A stretch of DNA of 11,569 nucleotides from an uncultured Burkholderiales bacterium (GTDB lineage: Bacteria > Pseudomonadota > Gammaproteobacteria > Burkholderiales > Burkholderiaceae). Where the stretch lies: contig CAIMWY010000282.1 in the NCBI GenBank assembly GCA_903845315.1, positions 1 through 11,569 of the forward strand, given 5' to 3'. The position numbers were made by a program, and so were the translations under genes. Every line of letters starts with the position of its first letter. Within the stretch, counting starts at the first letter, position 1. Below the pieces are notes generated by a model. It was not told the DNA's origin. It searched no databases and saw only the letters and a list, made by a program, of their open reading frames with translations. Below, piece by piece: positions 1 to 6,230 of the stretch.

Positions 1-745
1 GCTGAGCGAGCACCAAGCAGGGCGTTGCCTGAACATTCCGCCCAGTGGCATCCACATCAAAGGGCGCAAGTCCACGCCGGGGCGTTATTTTCAAGTGGCC
101 AATCCGGGCACCGGGTGGGGCGGCACCGACATCGAAGACCCGCTGGCCATTTTGGATAGCTGGGACGCCGACTTGGCGTGGCCAGGCTTGCGCTTGTTGA
201 TGACCTCGACCACCGGCGAGCATTCGGCGTGGTTTGTGCTGGATGAACACTTGCACCCCCAAGTGGCCGAAATGCCCACAGCCGTGCGGGGCGTGGTCGA
301 GCGCATTGGCGAAAACTGCGAACCCTCTCTGGTGTCTGTGTTGTTCCTAGGCGGCGCCGGCGGCAGCTTGCGTGCGGGCGTGACCGACAACCCGGTGCAA
401 CTCACCCGCGCCATCAAACGCGCGCTGGTGAATGTGACCTGCGGCGGTGCGCCGTCTTACGTGTGGCCGGGGGGCGGCATCACCTTGATGGTGGATGTGC
501 TGCGCATGCCGCGCGGCAGCTTTGGCACCGTGCCCACACCGGCCATCGTGGCGCCCATCGAGTTCACCATGCGTTTGTCTGACTACCAAGCACTTGGCGG
601 GCATATGAGCTATGTGCGCAGCTTGGACGACAGCTTGCGCCACGGCGCTTGGCACAGCGACGGCGCGCCCACGCAACTGCGTTGGGTGTCACCCCCTGCC
701 AGCGACAGCCCTTGGCCGCTGGACACACCGCCGATGTTGGGCTGA
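1..745 (+). CDS. 6-hydroxynicotinate reductase-like protein, C-terminal part (5' truncated)
   Basis: The reading frame is open from base 2 to the TGA at 743-745, leaving 247 residues of a longer protein; the internal GTG at 95 is not the start because coding sequence continues upstream to the window edge. The fragment is glycine-rich, with conserved-looking blocks GGAGGSLRAGVT (about fragment residues 117-128) and CGGAPSYVWPGGG (147-159), then a PTPAIVAPIEFTMRL segment. From memory these match the C-terminal half of proteobacterial proteins annotated 6-hydroxynicotinate reductase, which carry a Cys-rich FeS region at the N-terminus that would lie upstream of this window. That enzyme (Hnr) reduces 6-hydroxynicotinate to 1,4,5,6-tetrahydro-6-oxonicotinate with reduced ferredoxin in Eubacterium barkeri. 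The NicAB-like hydroxylase at the other end of the operon would make exactly this substrate, which supports the call. The family assignment is by recall, not by a search. Confidence 0.6.
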   Translation, partial: LSEHQAGRCLNIPPSGIHIKGRKSTPGRYFQVANPGTGWGGTDIEDPLAILDSWDADLAWPGLRLLMTSTTGEHSAWFVLDEHLHPQVAEMPTAVRGVVERIGENCEPSLVSVLFLGGAGGSLRAGVTDNPVQLTRAIKRALVNVTCGGAPSYVWPGGGITLMVDVLRMPRGSFGTVPTPAIVAPIEFTMRLSDYQALGGHMSYVRSLDDSLRHGAWHSDGAPTQLRWVSPPASDSPWPLDTPPMLG

Positions 746-753
746 CCAGATCC

Positions 754-1644
754 ATGCAGGCGCAGCGCCAAGCCCTGGACCCGCAACGCTGGCACTTCCA
801 GCATGGCCCGATCGACTTGGTGATTCAAGCCGACGGTCAATCCGCTTGCGTGCAAGCGGCGCACGAGGCGGCATGGGGCGCATTTCAAACCATGCTGCCG
901 GATTTGGTGCGTGAGTTGCCGCAGTTGCGCCACGCCGTACGCCCCCATACCGCCAACCCAATGCGCGGCGCGATTGCACGCAGCATGTGGCAAGCCTGTG
1001 CGCCCTTGGCCCACCCTTGCCCGACCCACCCCGAGGGTTTCATCACCGCCATGGCCGCCGTGGCTGGGGCGGTGGCACACGCGGTGCTGGCCTGCTACCA
1101 AGGCCCCGGCATTGAACGCGCCTGGGTCAACAACGGCGGCGACATCGCGCTGCACCTCACAGCCGACACCTCGGTGCGCATTGGCTTGGTCAGCGACATT
1201 GCGCGTGCTTGGGGCGAGTCGCCGTTGAGTGACTGGCTGCTCGATGGCGCGCTGCACATCCATGCCGACATGCCGGGGCGTGGCGTGGCCACCAGCGGTT
1301 GGCGCGGTCGCAGCCAGTCGCTGGGCATCGCCGACAGCGTGACCGTGCTGGCCGCCACCGCACCCCAAGCCGACGCCGCCGCCACCCTGATTGCCAACGC
1401 CGTCAACGTCGACGACCCACGCATCGTGCGCCAGCCTGCGAACCAATTGCGCGACGATGCCGATTTGGGCTCACGCTTGGTCACGGTGGATGTGCCGCCG
1501 CTCAGTGTGTTTCAAATTGGTCAGGCCTTGTCACGCGGCCAGGCCTATGCTCACCAGTTGCAAGCCCAAGGCTTGATTCACGCGGCCTTGTTGTGCTGCC
1601 AAGGTCAGATCGAAGTTGCCGGGCATGAAACCTGTTTAGCCTGA
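754..1644 (+). CDS. UPF0280 family protein (ApbE-like fold), function unknown
   Basis: The protein is 296 residues from ATG 754, eight bases after the previous stop. An in-frame upstream start at 649 would overlap the preceding gene by about 100 bases and add residues unlike the family, so 754 is preferred, although no clear Shine-Dalgarno sequence precedes it. Family-typical blocks are FITAMAAVAGAVAHAVL (residues 96-112), WVNNGGDIALHL (about 124-135) and GVATSGWRGRS (177-187) followed by LGIADSVTVLA. These identify UPF0280, whose solved members share the fold of ApbE flavin transferases; no reaction is firmly assigned. There is no signal peptide or membrane segment, so it is probably cytoplasmic. 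Its place directly after the reductase-like gene and before DUF1185 suggests a role in the same catabolic route or in cofactor handling for the reductase; this is inference. Confidence 0.8.
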   Translation: MQAQRQALDPQRWHFQHGPIDLVIQADGQSACVQAAHEAAWGAFQTMLPDLVRELPQLRHAVRPHTANPMRGAIARSMWQACAPLAHPCPTHPEGFITAMAAVAGAVAHAVLACYQGPGIERAWVNNGGDIALHLTADTSVRIGLVSDIARAWGESPLSDWLLDGALHIHADMPGRGVATSGWRGRSQSLGIADSVTVLAATAPQADAAATLIANAVNVDDPRIVRQPANQLRDDADLGSRLVTVDVPPLSVFQIGQALSRGQAYAHQLQAQGLIHAALLCCQGQIEVAGHETCLA

Positions 1645-1645
1645 T

Positions 1646-1650
1646 AGGAG
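1646..1650 (+). promoter_or_regulatory. Ribosome binding site for the DUF1185 gene
   Basis: AGGAG lies 11 bases before ATG 1662 and immediately follows the UPF0280 stop codon at 1642-1644. It supports the chosen start. Confidence 0.6.
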
Positions 1651-1661
1651 AAAAGAACCCC

Positions 1662-2246
1662 ATGAAAGCCAAAATTCGCAAAATCGTGGTGCAAGTGGAT
1701 GAGACCCATGTCGAGGGCGGCCAAGCCATCGACCCACCCACACGCCGCGCCCTGGCGATGGCGGTGATCGACAACCCCTACGCCGGCCACTACAGCGCCA
1801 ACCTCGACACCCTGATCGAGATCGGTGAAGAGCTGGGCGGTTTGTTGGGCCAGCGTTGCGTGCAAGCCCTTGGCATCACACCCGACCAAGCCCAGAGCTA
1901 CGGCAAAGCCGCCATCGTGGGCGAAGCGGGCGAGCTCGAACATGCCGCCGCCGTGTTGCACCCTAAACTGGGGGCTCCGCTGCGCAAAGCCGTCAGCCAC
2001 GGCGCCGCGTTGGTGCCCTCGGCCAAAAAACGCGGGACCTTGGGCACGATCATTGACGTGCCCTTGGGCCACAAAGACGCCGCTTTTGTGCGCAGCCACT
2101 TTGACGCCATGGAGGCCCGCGTGAGTGACGCGCCACGCGCCAACGAAATGGTGGTGGCTGTGGTAGTGACCGACAGCGGTCGGCCCGCGCCACGCATTGG
2201 GGGTTTGCAAGTGTCTGAAATCGTGGGCCAAGACGGCCTGCGCTGA
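1662..2246 (+). CDS. Amino acid synthesis family protein (DUF1185)
   Basis: This is a 194-residue soluble protein with no signal peptide, starting at ATG 1662 behind an AGGAG site. Recognisable family segments are DNPYAG (37-42), YGKAAIVGEAGELEHAAA (80-97), LVPSAKKRG (117-125), DVPLGHKDAAF (132-142) and RANEMVVAVVVTDSGRP (159-175). The family name 'amino acid synthesis' is historical and not backed by a known reaction. The invariant-looking acidic and histidine residues in VGEAGELEH and PLGHKD are candidate active-site or metal ligands; this is inference. The gene lies 17 bases after UPF0280 and 56 bases before the transporter binding protein, so it is part of the same transcription unit. A role in handling the ring-reduced or ring-opened product of an N-heterocycle is a plausible guess only. 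Confidence 0.8.
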   Translation: MKAKIRKIVVQVDETHVEGGQAIDPPTRRALAMAVIDNPYAGHYSANLDTLIEIGEELGGLLGQRCVQALGITPDQAQSYGKAAIVGEAGELEHAAAVLHPKLGAPLRKAVSHGAALVPSAKKRGTLGTIIDVPLGHKDAAFVRSHFDAMEARVSDAPRANEMVVAVVVTDSGRPAPRIGGLQVSEIVGQDGLR

Positions 2247-2290
2247 TGGTTGGGTGGTTTGTTTCGTATATCGTTCACGTTTTGTTTTTT

Positions 2291-2297
2291 AAAGGAG
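2291..2297 (+). promoter_or_regulatory. Strong ribosome binding site of the binding-protein gene
   Basis: AAAGGAG ends five bases before ATG 2303. It decides the start: the frame is open further upstream, but only 2303 has this site and gives a proper signal peptide. The 56-base gap 2247-2302 is T-rich compared with its surroundings. No convincing -35/-10 pair is seen in it. Confidence 0.75.
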
Positions 2298-2302
2298 CCA
2301 GC

Positions 2303-3508
2303 ATGAAGAGTTTTCGCAGTCTGACCCGTGCAGCAGCAGCCGCTGCCTTGGCCTGGGGTCTTGCCCCAGCGATGGCACAAGGCGTCATCAAAATCGGTGA
2401 GATCAACAGCTACAAGGCCCAGCCCGCCTTTTTGGAACCGTACAAAAAAGGCATGGAATTGGCCGTTGACGAAATCAACGCCGCCGGCGGTGTGAACGGC
2501 AAAAAACTGCAGCTCATCATCCGCGACGACAACGCCACACCCGGTGACGCCGTGCGCGCGGCCGAGGAGCTGGTGTCGCGCGAACAAGTCGACGTGCTCA
2601 GCGGCACCTTCCTCTCGCACATCGGTTTGGCCGTGGCTGACTTCTCCAAACAAAAGAAGTTTTTCTTCTTGGCCGGCGAACCGCTGACCGACAAAATCGT
2701 TTGGCAAGGCGGCAACAAATACACCTTCCGCTTGCGCGCCTCCACCTACATGCAAGCCGCGATGTTGGTGCCCGAAGCCGCCAAGCTCAAGAAAAAGCGT
2801 TGGGCCGTGGTGTACCCCAACTACGAATACGGTCAATCGGCTGCTGCCACCTTCAAGCAATTGCTCAAAGCGGCACAGCCTGATGTGGAGTTCGTGGCCG
2901 AACAAGCGCCGGCCCTTGGCAAAGTGGACGCGGGTGCCGTGGCCCAAGCCTTGGCCGACGCCAAGCCCGATGCCATCTTCAACGTGCTGTTTGGTGCTGA
3001 CTTGACCAAATTTGTGCGCGAAGGCAACACGCGTGGTCTGTTCCAAGGCCGTGAGGTGGTGAGCCTGTTGACCGGTGAACCCGAGTACCTCGACCCGCTG
3101 AAAGACGAAACGCCCAACGGTTGGATCGTCACCGGTTACCCCTGGAACGGCATCAACACGCCCGAGCACAAAGCCTTTTTGGGCGCTTACCAAGGCAAGT
3201 TCAACGACTACCCACGCCTGGGCTCCATCGTGGGCTACAGCATGATTCAGGCACTGGCCGCTGGCATCAAAAAGGCCGGCAGCACCGACTCTGAAAAACT
3301 CGCCGTGTCCTTTCGCGATCTGAGCTTCACCAGCCCGTTTGGCAAGGTGAACTTTCGTGCGCAAGACCACCAGTCCACCATGGGCGCCTTTGTGGGCCGT
3401 ATCAAGAACGACAACGGCAAAGGCGTGATGGTTGATTACCGCTACCTCGACGGCGCGGCCTTCCAGCCTAGCAACGACGAAGTCAAGAAGTTACGCGCTG
3501 CCGACTAA
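2303..3508 (+). CDS. ABC transporter periplasmic substrate-binding protein (HAAT/LivJ-like)
   Basis: The protein has 401 residues. The N-terminus has basic residues (K2, R5, R9), an alanine-rich hydrophobic core and an AMA cleavage site after residue 25, so a Sec signal peptide exports it to the periplasm. The mature part begins VIKIGEINSY and continues with ELAVDEINAAGGVNGKKL (about 52-69) and a DD-N-TPGDAVRAAEEL stretch, typical of type I periplasmic binding folds of branched-chain-amino-acid-type transporters. Further lobes include WAVVYPNYEYGQSA and a GYSMIQALAAGIKKAG helix near the C-terminus. It delivers the ligand to the LivHM/LivG/LivF complex encoded downstream. In this family the ligand is often an aromatic or carboxylic acid rather than leucine; the catabolic neighbours suggest nicotinate or a similar N-heteroaromatic acid (inference). 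A hairpin just after the stop codon may protect this part of the mRNA. Confidence 0.9.
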   Translation: MKSFRSLTRAAAAAALAWGLAPAMAQGVIKIGEINSYKAQPAFLEPYKKGMELAVDEINAAGGVNGKKLQLIIRDDNATPGDAVRAAEELVSREQVDVLSGTFLSHIGLAVADFSKQKKFFFLAGEPLTDKIVWQGGNKYTFRLRASTYMQAAMLVPEAAKLKKKRWAVVYPNYEYGQSAAATFKQLLKAAQPDVEFVAEQAPALGKVDAGAVAQALADAKPDAIFNVLFGADLTKFVREGNTRGLFQGREVVSLLTGEPEYLDPLKDETPNGWIVTGYPWNGINTPEHKAFLGAYQGKFNDYPRLGSIVGYSMIQALAAGIKKAGSTDSEKLAVSFRDLSFTSPFGKVNFRAQDHQSTMGAFVGRIKNDNGKGVMVDYRYLDGAAFQPSNDEVKKLRAAD

Positions 3509-3518
3509 GCAGCCCCTG

Positions 3519-3555
3519 TTGACGTGCAGATACGCCAAGGCGTGCTGCACGTCAA
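3519..3555. repeat. Intergenic inverted repeat (mRNA hairpin) after the binding-protein gene
   Basis: Perfect 11-base arms TTGACGTGCAG (3519-3529) and CTGCACGTCAA (3545-3555) enclose a second inverted repeat, ACGCC/GGCGT (3532-3536 and 3539-3543), with AA between. The RNA would form a long, nearly continuous stem starting 11 bases after the binding-protein stop and ending 20 bases before the permease ATG. No U-run follows, so it is a poor intrinsic terminator. It more likely stabilises the upstream message or partly attenuates transcription so that binding protein exceeds permease, as known for REP-like stems in other binding-protein operons (inference). Confidence 0.8.
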
Positions 3556-3574
3556 TCTTCACGGACATGTCAAC

Positions 3575-5485
3575 ATGGATTTTTCTGGCTTTGTGGTTCA
3601 AGGACTCAACGGCTTGGCCGGTGCGTCTTCTTTGTTTTTGGTCGCTGCGGGCTTGTCGCTGATCTTTGGGGTCACGCGCATCGTCAACTTTGCCCATGGT
3701 TCGTTTTTCATGCTCGGCATTTACATCGCGTACTCGCTGATCGAGCACGTGGGTCGCTCCATCGGTTTGACCCTGAGCTTTTGGTGGCTGCTGCTGCTGG
3801 CCGCGCTGATCTCTGGCCTGCTCGGCGGTTTGGTCGAGATGCTGCTGTTGCGCCGCATCTACCGCGCGCCTGAGTTGTTTCAATTGCTGGCCACGTTTGC
3901 CTTGGTGCTGGTCATCAAAGACGCAGCCTTGTGGCTGTGGGGCCCCGAAGATTTGTTGGGCCCACGCGCACCGGGTTTGTCCGGTGCCATCGATATTTTG
4001 GGTCGCCGCTTTCCCAGCTACGACGTGTTGTTGATTGTCATTGGCCCGGTGGTGTTAGGCCTGTTGTGGTTGTTGCTCACGCGCACCCGCTTTGGCACCT
4101 TGGTGCGTGCCGCCACCCAAGACCGCGAAATGGTGGGCGCCTTGGGCATCCACCAACGTTGGTTGTTCACCAGCGTGTTTGCCCTGGGCTGTGCACTGGC
4201 CGGTTTGGGCGGCGCCTTGCAGTTGCCGCGCGAGCCCGCCAACCTGGGGTTGGACTTGCTGACCATTGGCGATGCGTTTGTCGTGGTGGTGGTGGGTGGC
4301 ATGGGGTCCATTCCGGGCGCCTATGTCGCGGCGCTGATGATTGCCGAGATCAAGGCCCTGTGTGTGGGCCTGGGCACGGTGGAGCTCTGGGGCATGTCGT
4401 TTGCCTTTTCCAAGCTCACGCTGGTGGCTGAATTTTTGGTGATGGCGGTGGTGCTGATGGTGCGCCCCTGGGGCCTGATGGGCAAACCCCAAAGTACGCC
4501 TCGCCATGGTGGTGAAGCAGAAGCGCCGCTGCGCTTGGGGGGCAGCGGCCAATTGCTCGTCTGGTTGTTGTGTGGCTTGGTGCTGTGGGCATTGCCCCTG
4601 TTGACGGCGCAGTCACCCTACACCACCGTGTTGGCGATTGACCTGCTGACGGCAGCGCTGTTTGCCTGCAGCTTGCACTTCATCATGGGCCCTGCAGGCA
4701 TGCATTCGTTTGGCCACGCGGCTTACTTTGGCTTTGGCGCCTATGTGGCGGCCTTGCTGGCCTTGCGCGCCAACATGCCCATGGAGTTGACCTTGGTGTT
4801 TGCGCCACTGCTCACCGCCGTGGCCGCCGCTGTGTTTGGTTGGTTCTGTGTGCGCTTGTCGGGCGTTTACCTGGCCATGCTGACCTTGGCCTTTGGCCAA
4901 ATCTTGTGGTCGATTTGCTTCCAGTGGGACAACTTCACCGGCGGCAGCAACGGGCTCACCGGCGTGTGGCCCAGCCCCTGGCTGACCGACAAGCGCATGT
5001 ACTACTACCTCACCCTCGCCCTGTGCGGCTTGAGCGTGTACGCACTGCGGCGCATGTTATTTGCGCCGTTTGGCTATGCCTTGCGCGCCAGCCGTGACTC
5101 GGTGCTGCGCGCCGAAGCCATTGGCATGAACGTGCCTGGCTTGCAGTGGGCGGGCTTTGTGGTGGCGGCTGCCTTTGCCGGTTTGGCGGGTGCCCTTTTT
5201 GCTTTTTCCAAGGGCAGTATTTCGCCCGACGCCCTGGGCGTGTCCAAGTCGGTCGACGGTTTGGTGATGGTGTTGCTCGGCGGCGTGCAAACCGTGGTGG
5301 GCCCACTGGTGGGTGCCATCACCTTCACCGGTCTGCAAGACACCATCGCCCGCAGCACCGACTATTGGCGCGCCGTGTTGGGTGGCACCATCTTGCTGCT
5401 GGTGATGGTCTTCCCGCAGGGCTTGGCAGGCTTTGTCAGCAGCCAATTGCAAACACGCACGCCGCGTCAAGGGAGCACCGTGTGA
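3575..5485 (+). CDS. Fused LivH-LivM ABC transporter permease
   Basis: This 636-residue membrane protein contains both permeases of a branched-chain-amino-acid-type transporter in one chain. The first half is LivH-like: GLSLIFGVTRIVNFAHGSFF near the N-terminus, and an AATQDREMVGALGI cytoplasmic coupling segment before ALGCALAGLGGAL. A short hydrophilic linker spans about residues 303-325 (KPQSTPRHGGEAEAPLR). The second half is LivM-like: GMHSFGHAAYFGFGAYVAAL (375-394), ALRASRDSVLRAEAIGMNV, then GLVMVLLGGVQTVVGPLVGA. The start at ATG 3575 is preferred because the open frame further upstream runs into the hairpin at 3519-3555, and the protein from 3575 starts directly before the first hydrophobic segment; only a weak ACGGA precedes it. 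It forms the membrane channel fed by the binding protein and powered by LivG and LivF, from which it is separated by the HigBA module. Confidence 0.9.
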   Translation: MDFSGFVVQGLNGLAGASSLFLVAAGLSLIFGVTRIVNFAHGSFFMLGIYIAYSLIEHVGRSIGLTLSFWWLLLLAALISGLLGGLVEMLLLRRIYRAPELFQLLATFALVLVIKDAALWLWGPEDLLGPRAPGLSGAIDILGRRFPSYDVLLIVIGPVVLGLLWLLLTRTRFGTLVRAATQDREMVGALGIHQRWLFTSVFALGCALAGLGGALQLPREPANLGLDLLTIGDAFVVVVVGGMGSIPGAYVAALMIAEIKALCVGLGTVELWGMSFAFSKLTLVAEFLVMAVVLMVRPWGLMGKPQSTPRHGGEAEAPLRLGGSGQLLVWLLCGLVLWALPLLTAQSPYTTVLAIDLLTAALFACSLHFIMGPAGMHSFGHAAYFGFGAYVAALLALRANMPMELTLVFAPLLTAVAAAVFGWFCVRLSGVYLAMLTLAFGQILWSICFQWDNFTGGSNGLTGVWPSPWLTDKRMYYYLTLALCGLSVYALRRMLFAPFGYALRASRDSVLRAEAIGMNVPGLQWAGFVVAAAFAGLAGALFAFSKGSISPDALGVSKSVDGLVMVLLGGVQTVVGPLVGAITFTGLQDTIARSTDYWRAVLGGTILLLVMVFPQGLAGFVSSQLQTRTPRQGSTV

Positions 5486-5513
5486 CGAAACTCATGCAAC
5501 AAAACCACACAAC

Positions 5514-5530
5514 AGTCCCAAAATGGGACT
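5514..5530. promoter_or_regulatory. Palindromic operator of the higBA module
   Basis: A perfect inverted repeat, AGTCCCA-AAA-TGGGACT, lies 11 bases upstream of the higB ATG. It has the size and position expected for the site where HigA, a helix-turn-helix antitoxin, represses its own promoter. The right arm abuts the proposed -10 hexamer at 5530-5535, so bound HigA would block RNA polymerase. HigA binding here is inference from position and family behaviour. Confidence 0.75.
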
Positions 5531-5541
5531 AAAATCAATCT
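5530..5541 (+). promoter_or_regulatory. Candidate -10 element of the higBA promoter, possibly leaderless
   Basis: TAAAAT at 5530-5535 matches the -10 consensus at five of six positions. A start 6-7 bases downstream would fall at or next to the higB ATG (5542), and no Shine-Dalgarno sequence exists between them, so the higB message may be leaderless. No good -35 hexamer is seen 16-18 bases upstream; the promoter may be weak. Confidence 0.4.
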
Positions 5542-5844
5542 ATGCATTTGGTTTCATTGCCCCCATTGCTAAGCTTCATCGCCAAGCACCCAGATGCAAA
5601 GCAGTCGGTGCTGGCATGGTGCGATGAAGTCAAGAAGGCGAAGTGGCGGCAACCCACCGACATCAAAGCCCAATATGCCAGCGTCAGCATTTTGAAAAAC
5701 CGACGTGTGGTCTTCAATCTCAAAGGCAATGAGTACAGACTGATCGTTGCGGTGGCTTACCAAATGGGCTTTGTGTATGTCAAGTTCATTGGCAGTCACA
5801 CCGACTATGACGCCGTAGATGCCAACACGGTAGAGCAGTTTTAA
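5542..5844 (+). CDS. higB: Type II toxin HigB (RelE-like mRNA interferase)
   Basis: This 100-residue protein matches the HigB toxin family in length and motifs. It has a helical N-terminus with HPDAKQSVLAWCDEVKKAKW, the strand core VVFNLKGNEYRLIVAVAYQ (56-74) with the conserved GN-YR pattern, and VYVKFIGSHTDYDAVDA (78-94) with the conserved H-x-x-Y-D. HigB toxins cleave mRNA on the ribosome when their antitoxin is lost. Toxin-before-antitoxin order is characteristic of higBA. The gene lies 56 bases after the permease stop, behind its own operator, and ends at a TAA overlapping the higA ribosome binding site. By hand count bases 5581-5820 are about 51% GC, against about 65% in a sample of the following livG, which suggests acquisition. 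The frame looks intact and the toxin probably active. Confidence 0.9.
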   Translation: MHLVSLPPLLSFIAKHPDAKQSVLAWCDEVKKAKWRQPTDIKAQYASVSILKNRRVVFNLKGNEYRLIVAVAYQMGFVYVKFIGSHTDYDAVDANTVEQF

Positions 5845-5848
5845 AGGA
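5843..5848 (+). promoter_or_regulatory. Ribosome binding site of higA
   Basis: AAAGGA sits seven bases before ATG 5856 and overlaps the higB stop codon (5842-5844). The antitoxin therefore has a good initiation site while the toxin has none visible, which would favour antitoxin excess. Confidence 0.65.
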
Positions 5849-5855
5849 ACCGATC

Positions 5856-6230
5856 ATGGACATTCGACCGATTCGCACCAAAGCAGATTACAAAGCGGCA
5901 CTCAAAGCCGTGTCAGCATTTGTCGATGCTGACCCCAAGCGCGGTACGGCAGACGCTGACCGCTTAGAGGTGCTTGGAACGCTCCTTGAAGCTTATGAGG
6001 CGCAACACTTTCACATTGAGTTGCCCGATCCGATTGAAGCCATCAAATTTCGCATGGATCAACAAGGCTTGAGCGCCAAAGATTTGACGCCGATGATCGG
6101 TGGACTCAACCGCGTTTACGAAGTGCTCAATCGCAAGCGTCCTCTGAGTATTGCGATGGTGCGTCGCTTGCATGAGGGCTTGGGCATATCTGCTGATTGC
6201 CTCATCCGTGATGTGGGCTGCGTTGTATGA
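5856..6230 (+). CDS. higA: Antitoxin HigA, HTH-type transcriptional regulator
   Basis: The protein has 124 residues. Its N-terminal half (IRTKADYKAALKAVSAFVDAD, an acidic helical stretch and EAYEAQHFHIELPDPIEAI) and C-terminal helix-turn-helix (about 63-117, with QQGLSAKDLTPMIGGLNRVY and LSIAMVRRLHEGLGI) match the HigA family. It should neutralise HigB and repress the module through the palindrome at 5514-5530. The stop TGA (6228-6230) overlaps the livG ATG (6227) by four bases, so livG translation is probably coupled to that of higA. This joins the antitoxin to a transporter ATPase, an unusual arrangement. The start at 5856 is supported by the AAAGGA site and 11-base spacing from higB. Confidence 0.9.
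   Translation: MDIRPIRTKADYKAALKAVSAFVDADPKRGTADADRLEVLGTLLEAYEAQHFHIELPDPIEAIKFRMDQQGLSAKDLTPMIGGLNRVYEVLNRKRPLSIAMVRRLHEGLGISADCLIRDVGCVV

Noticed and set aside
649..753. Upstream in-frame start for the UPF0280 protein
   Set aside because: It would overlap the preceding gene by about 100 bases and add residues not resembling the family; ATG 754 gives a normal N-terminus.
1898..3370. 490-codon open frame on the minus strand opposite the DUF1185 and binding-protein genes
   Set aside because: It lies antisense to two genes with clear family motifs, its translation is low-complexity His/Gly/Val-rich with no recognisable domain, and such shadows are common in GC-rich DNA.
3519..3560. Rho-independent terminator after the binding-protein gene
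   Set aside because: The stem is strong, but the following bases (TCTTCACGG) contain no U-run, and the downstream genes belong to the same transporter.
3524..3574. Upstream GTG start for the fused permease
   Set aside because: This GTG lies inside the 5' arm of the perfect hairpin, has no ribosome binding site, and would add a non-hydrophobic extension before the first membrane segment.
5483..6230. Target-site duplication or transposon ends flanking the higBA segment
   Set aside because: Comparing both junctions showed no convincing direct repeat or terminal inverted repeat and no transposase or integrase gene; only short TGA-containing similarity is shared.
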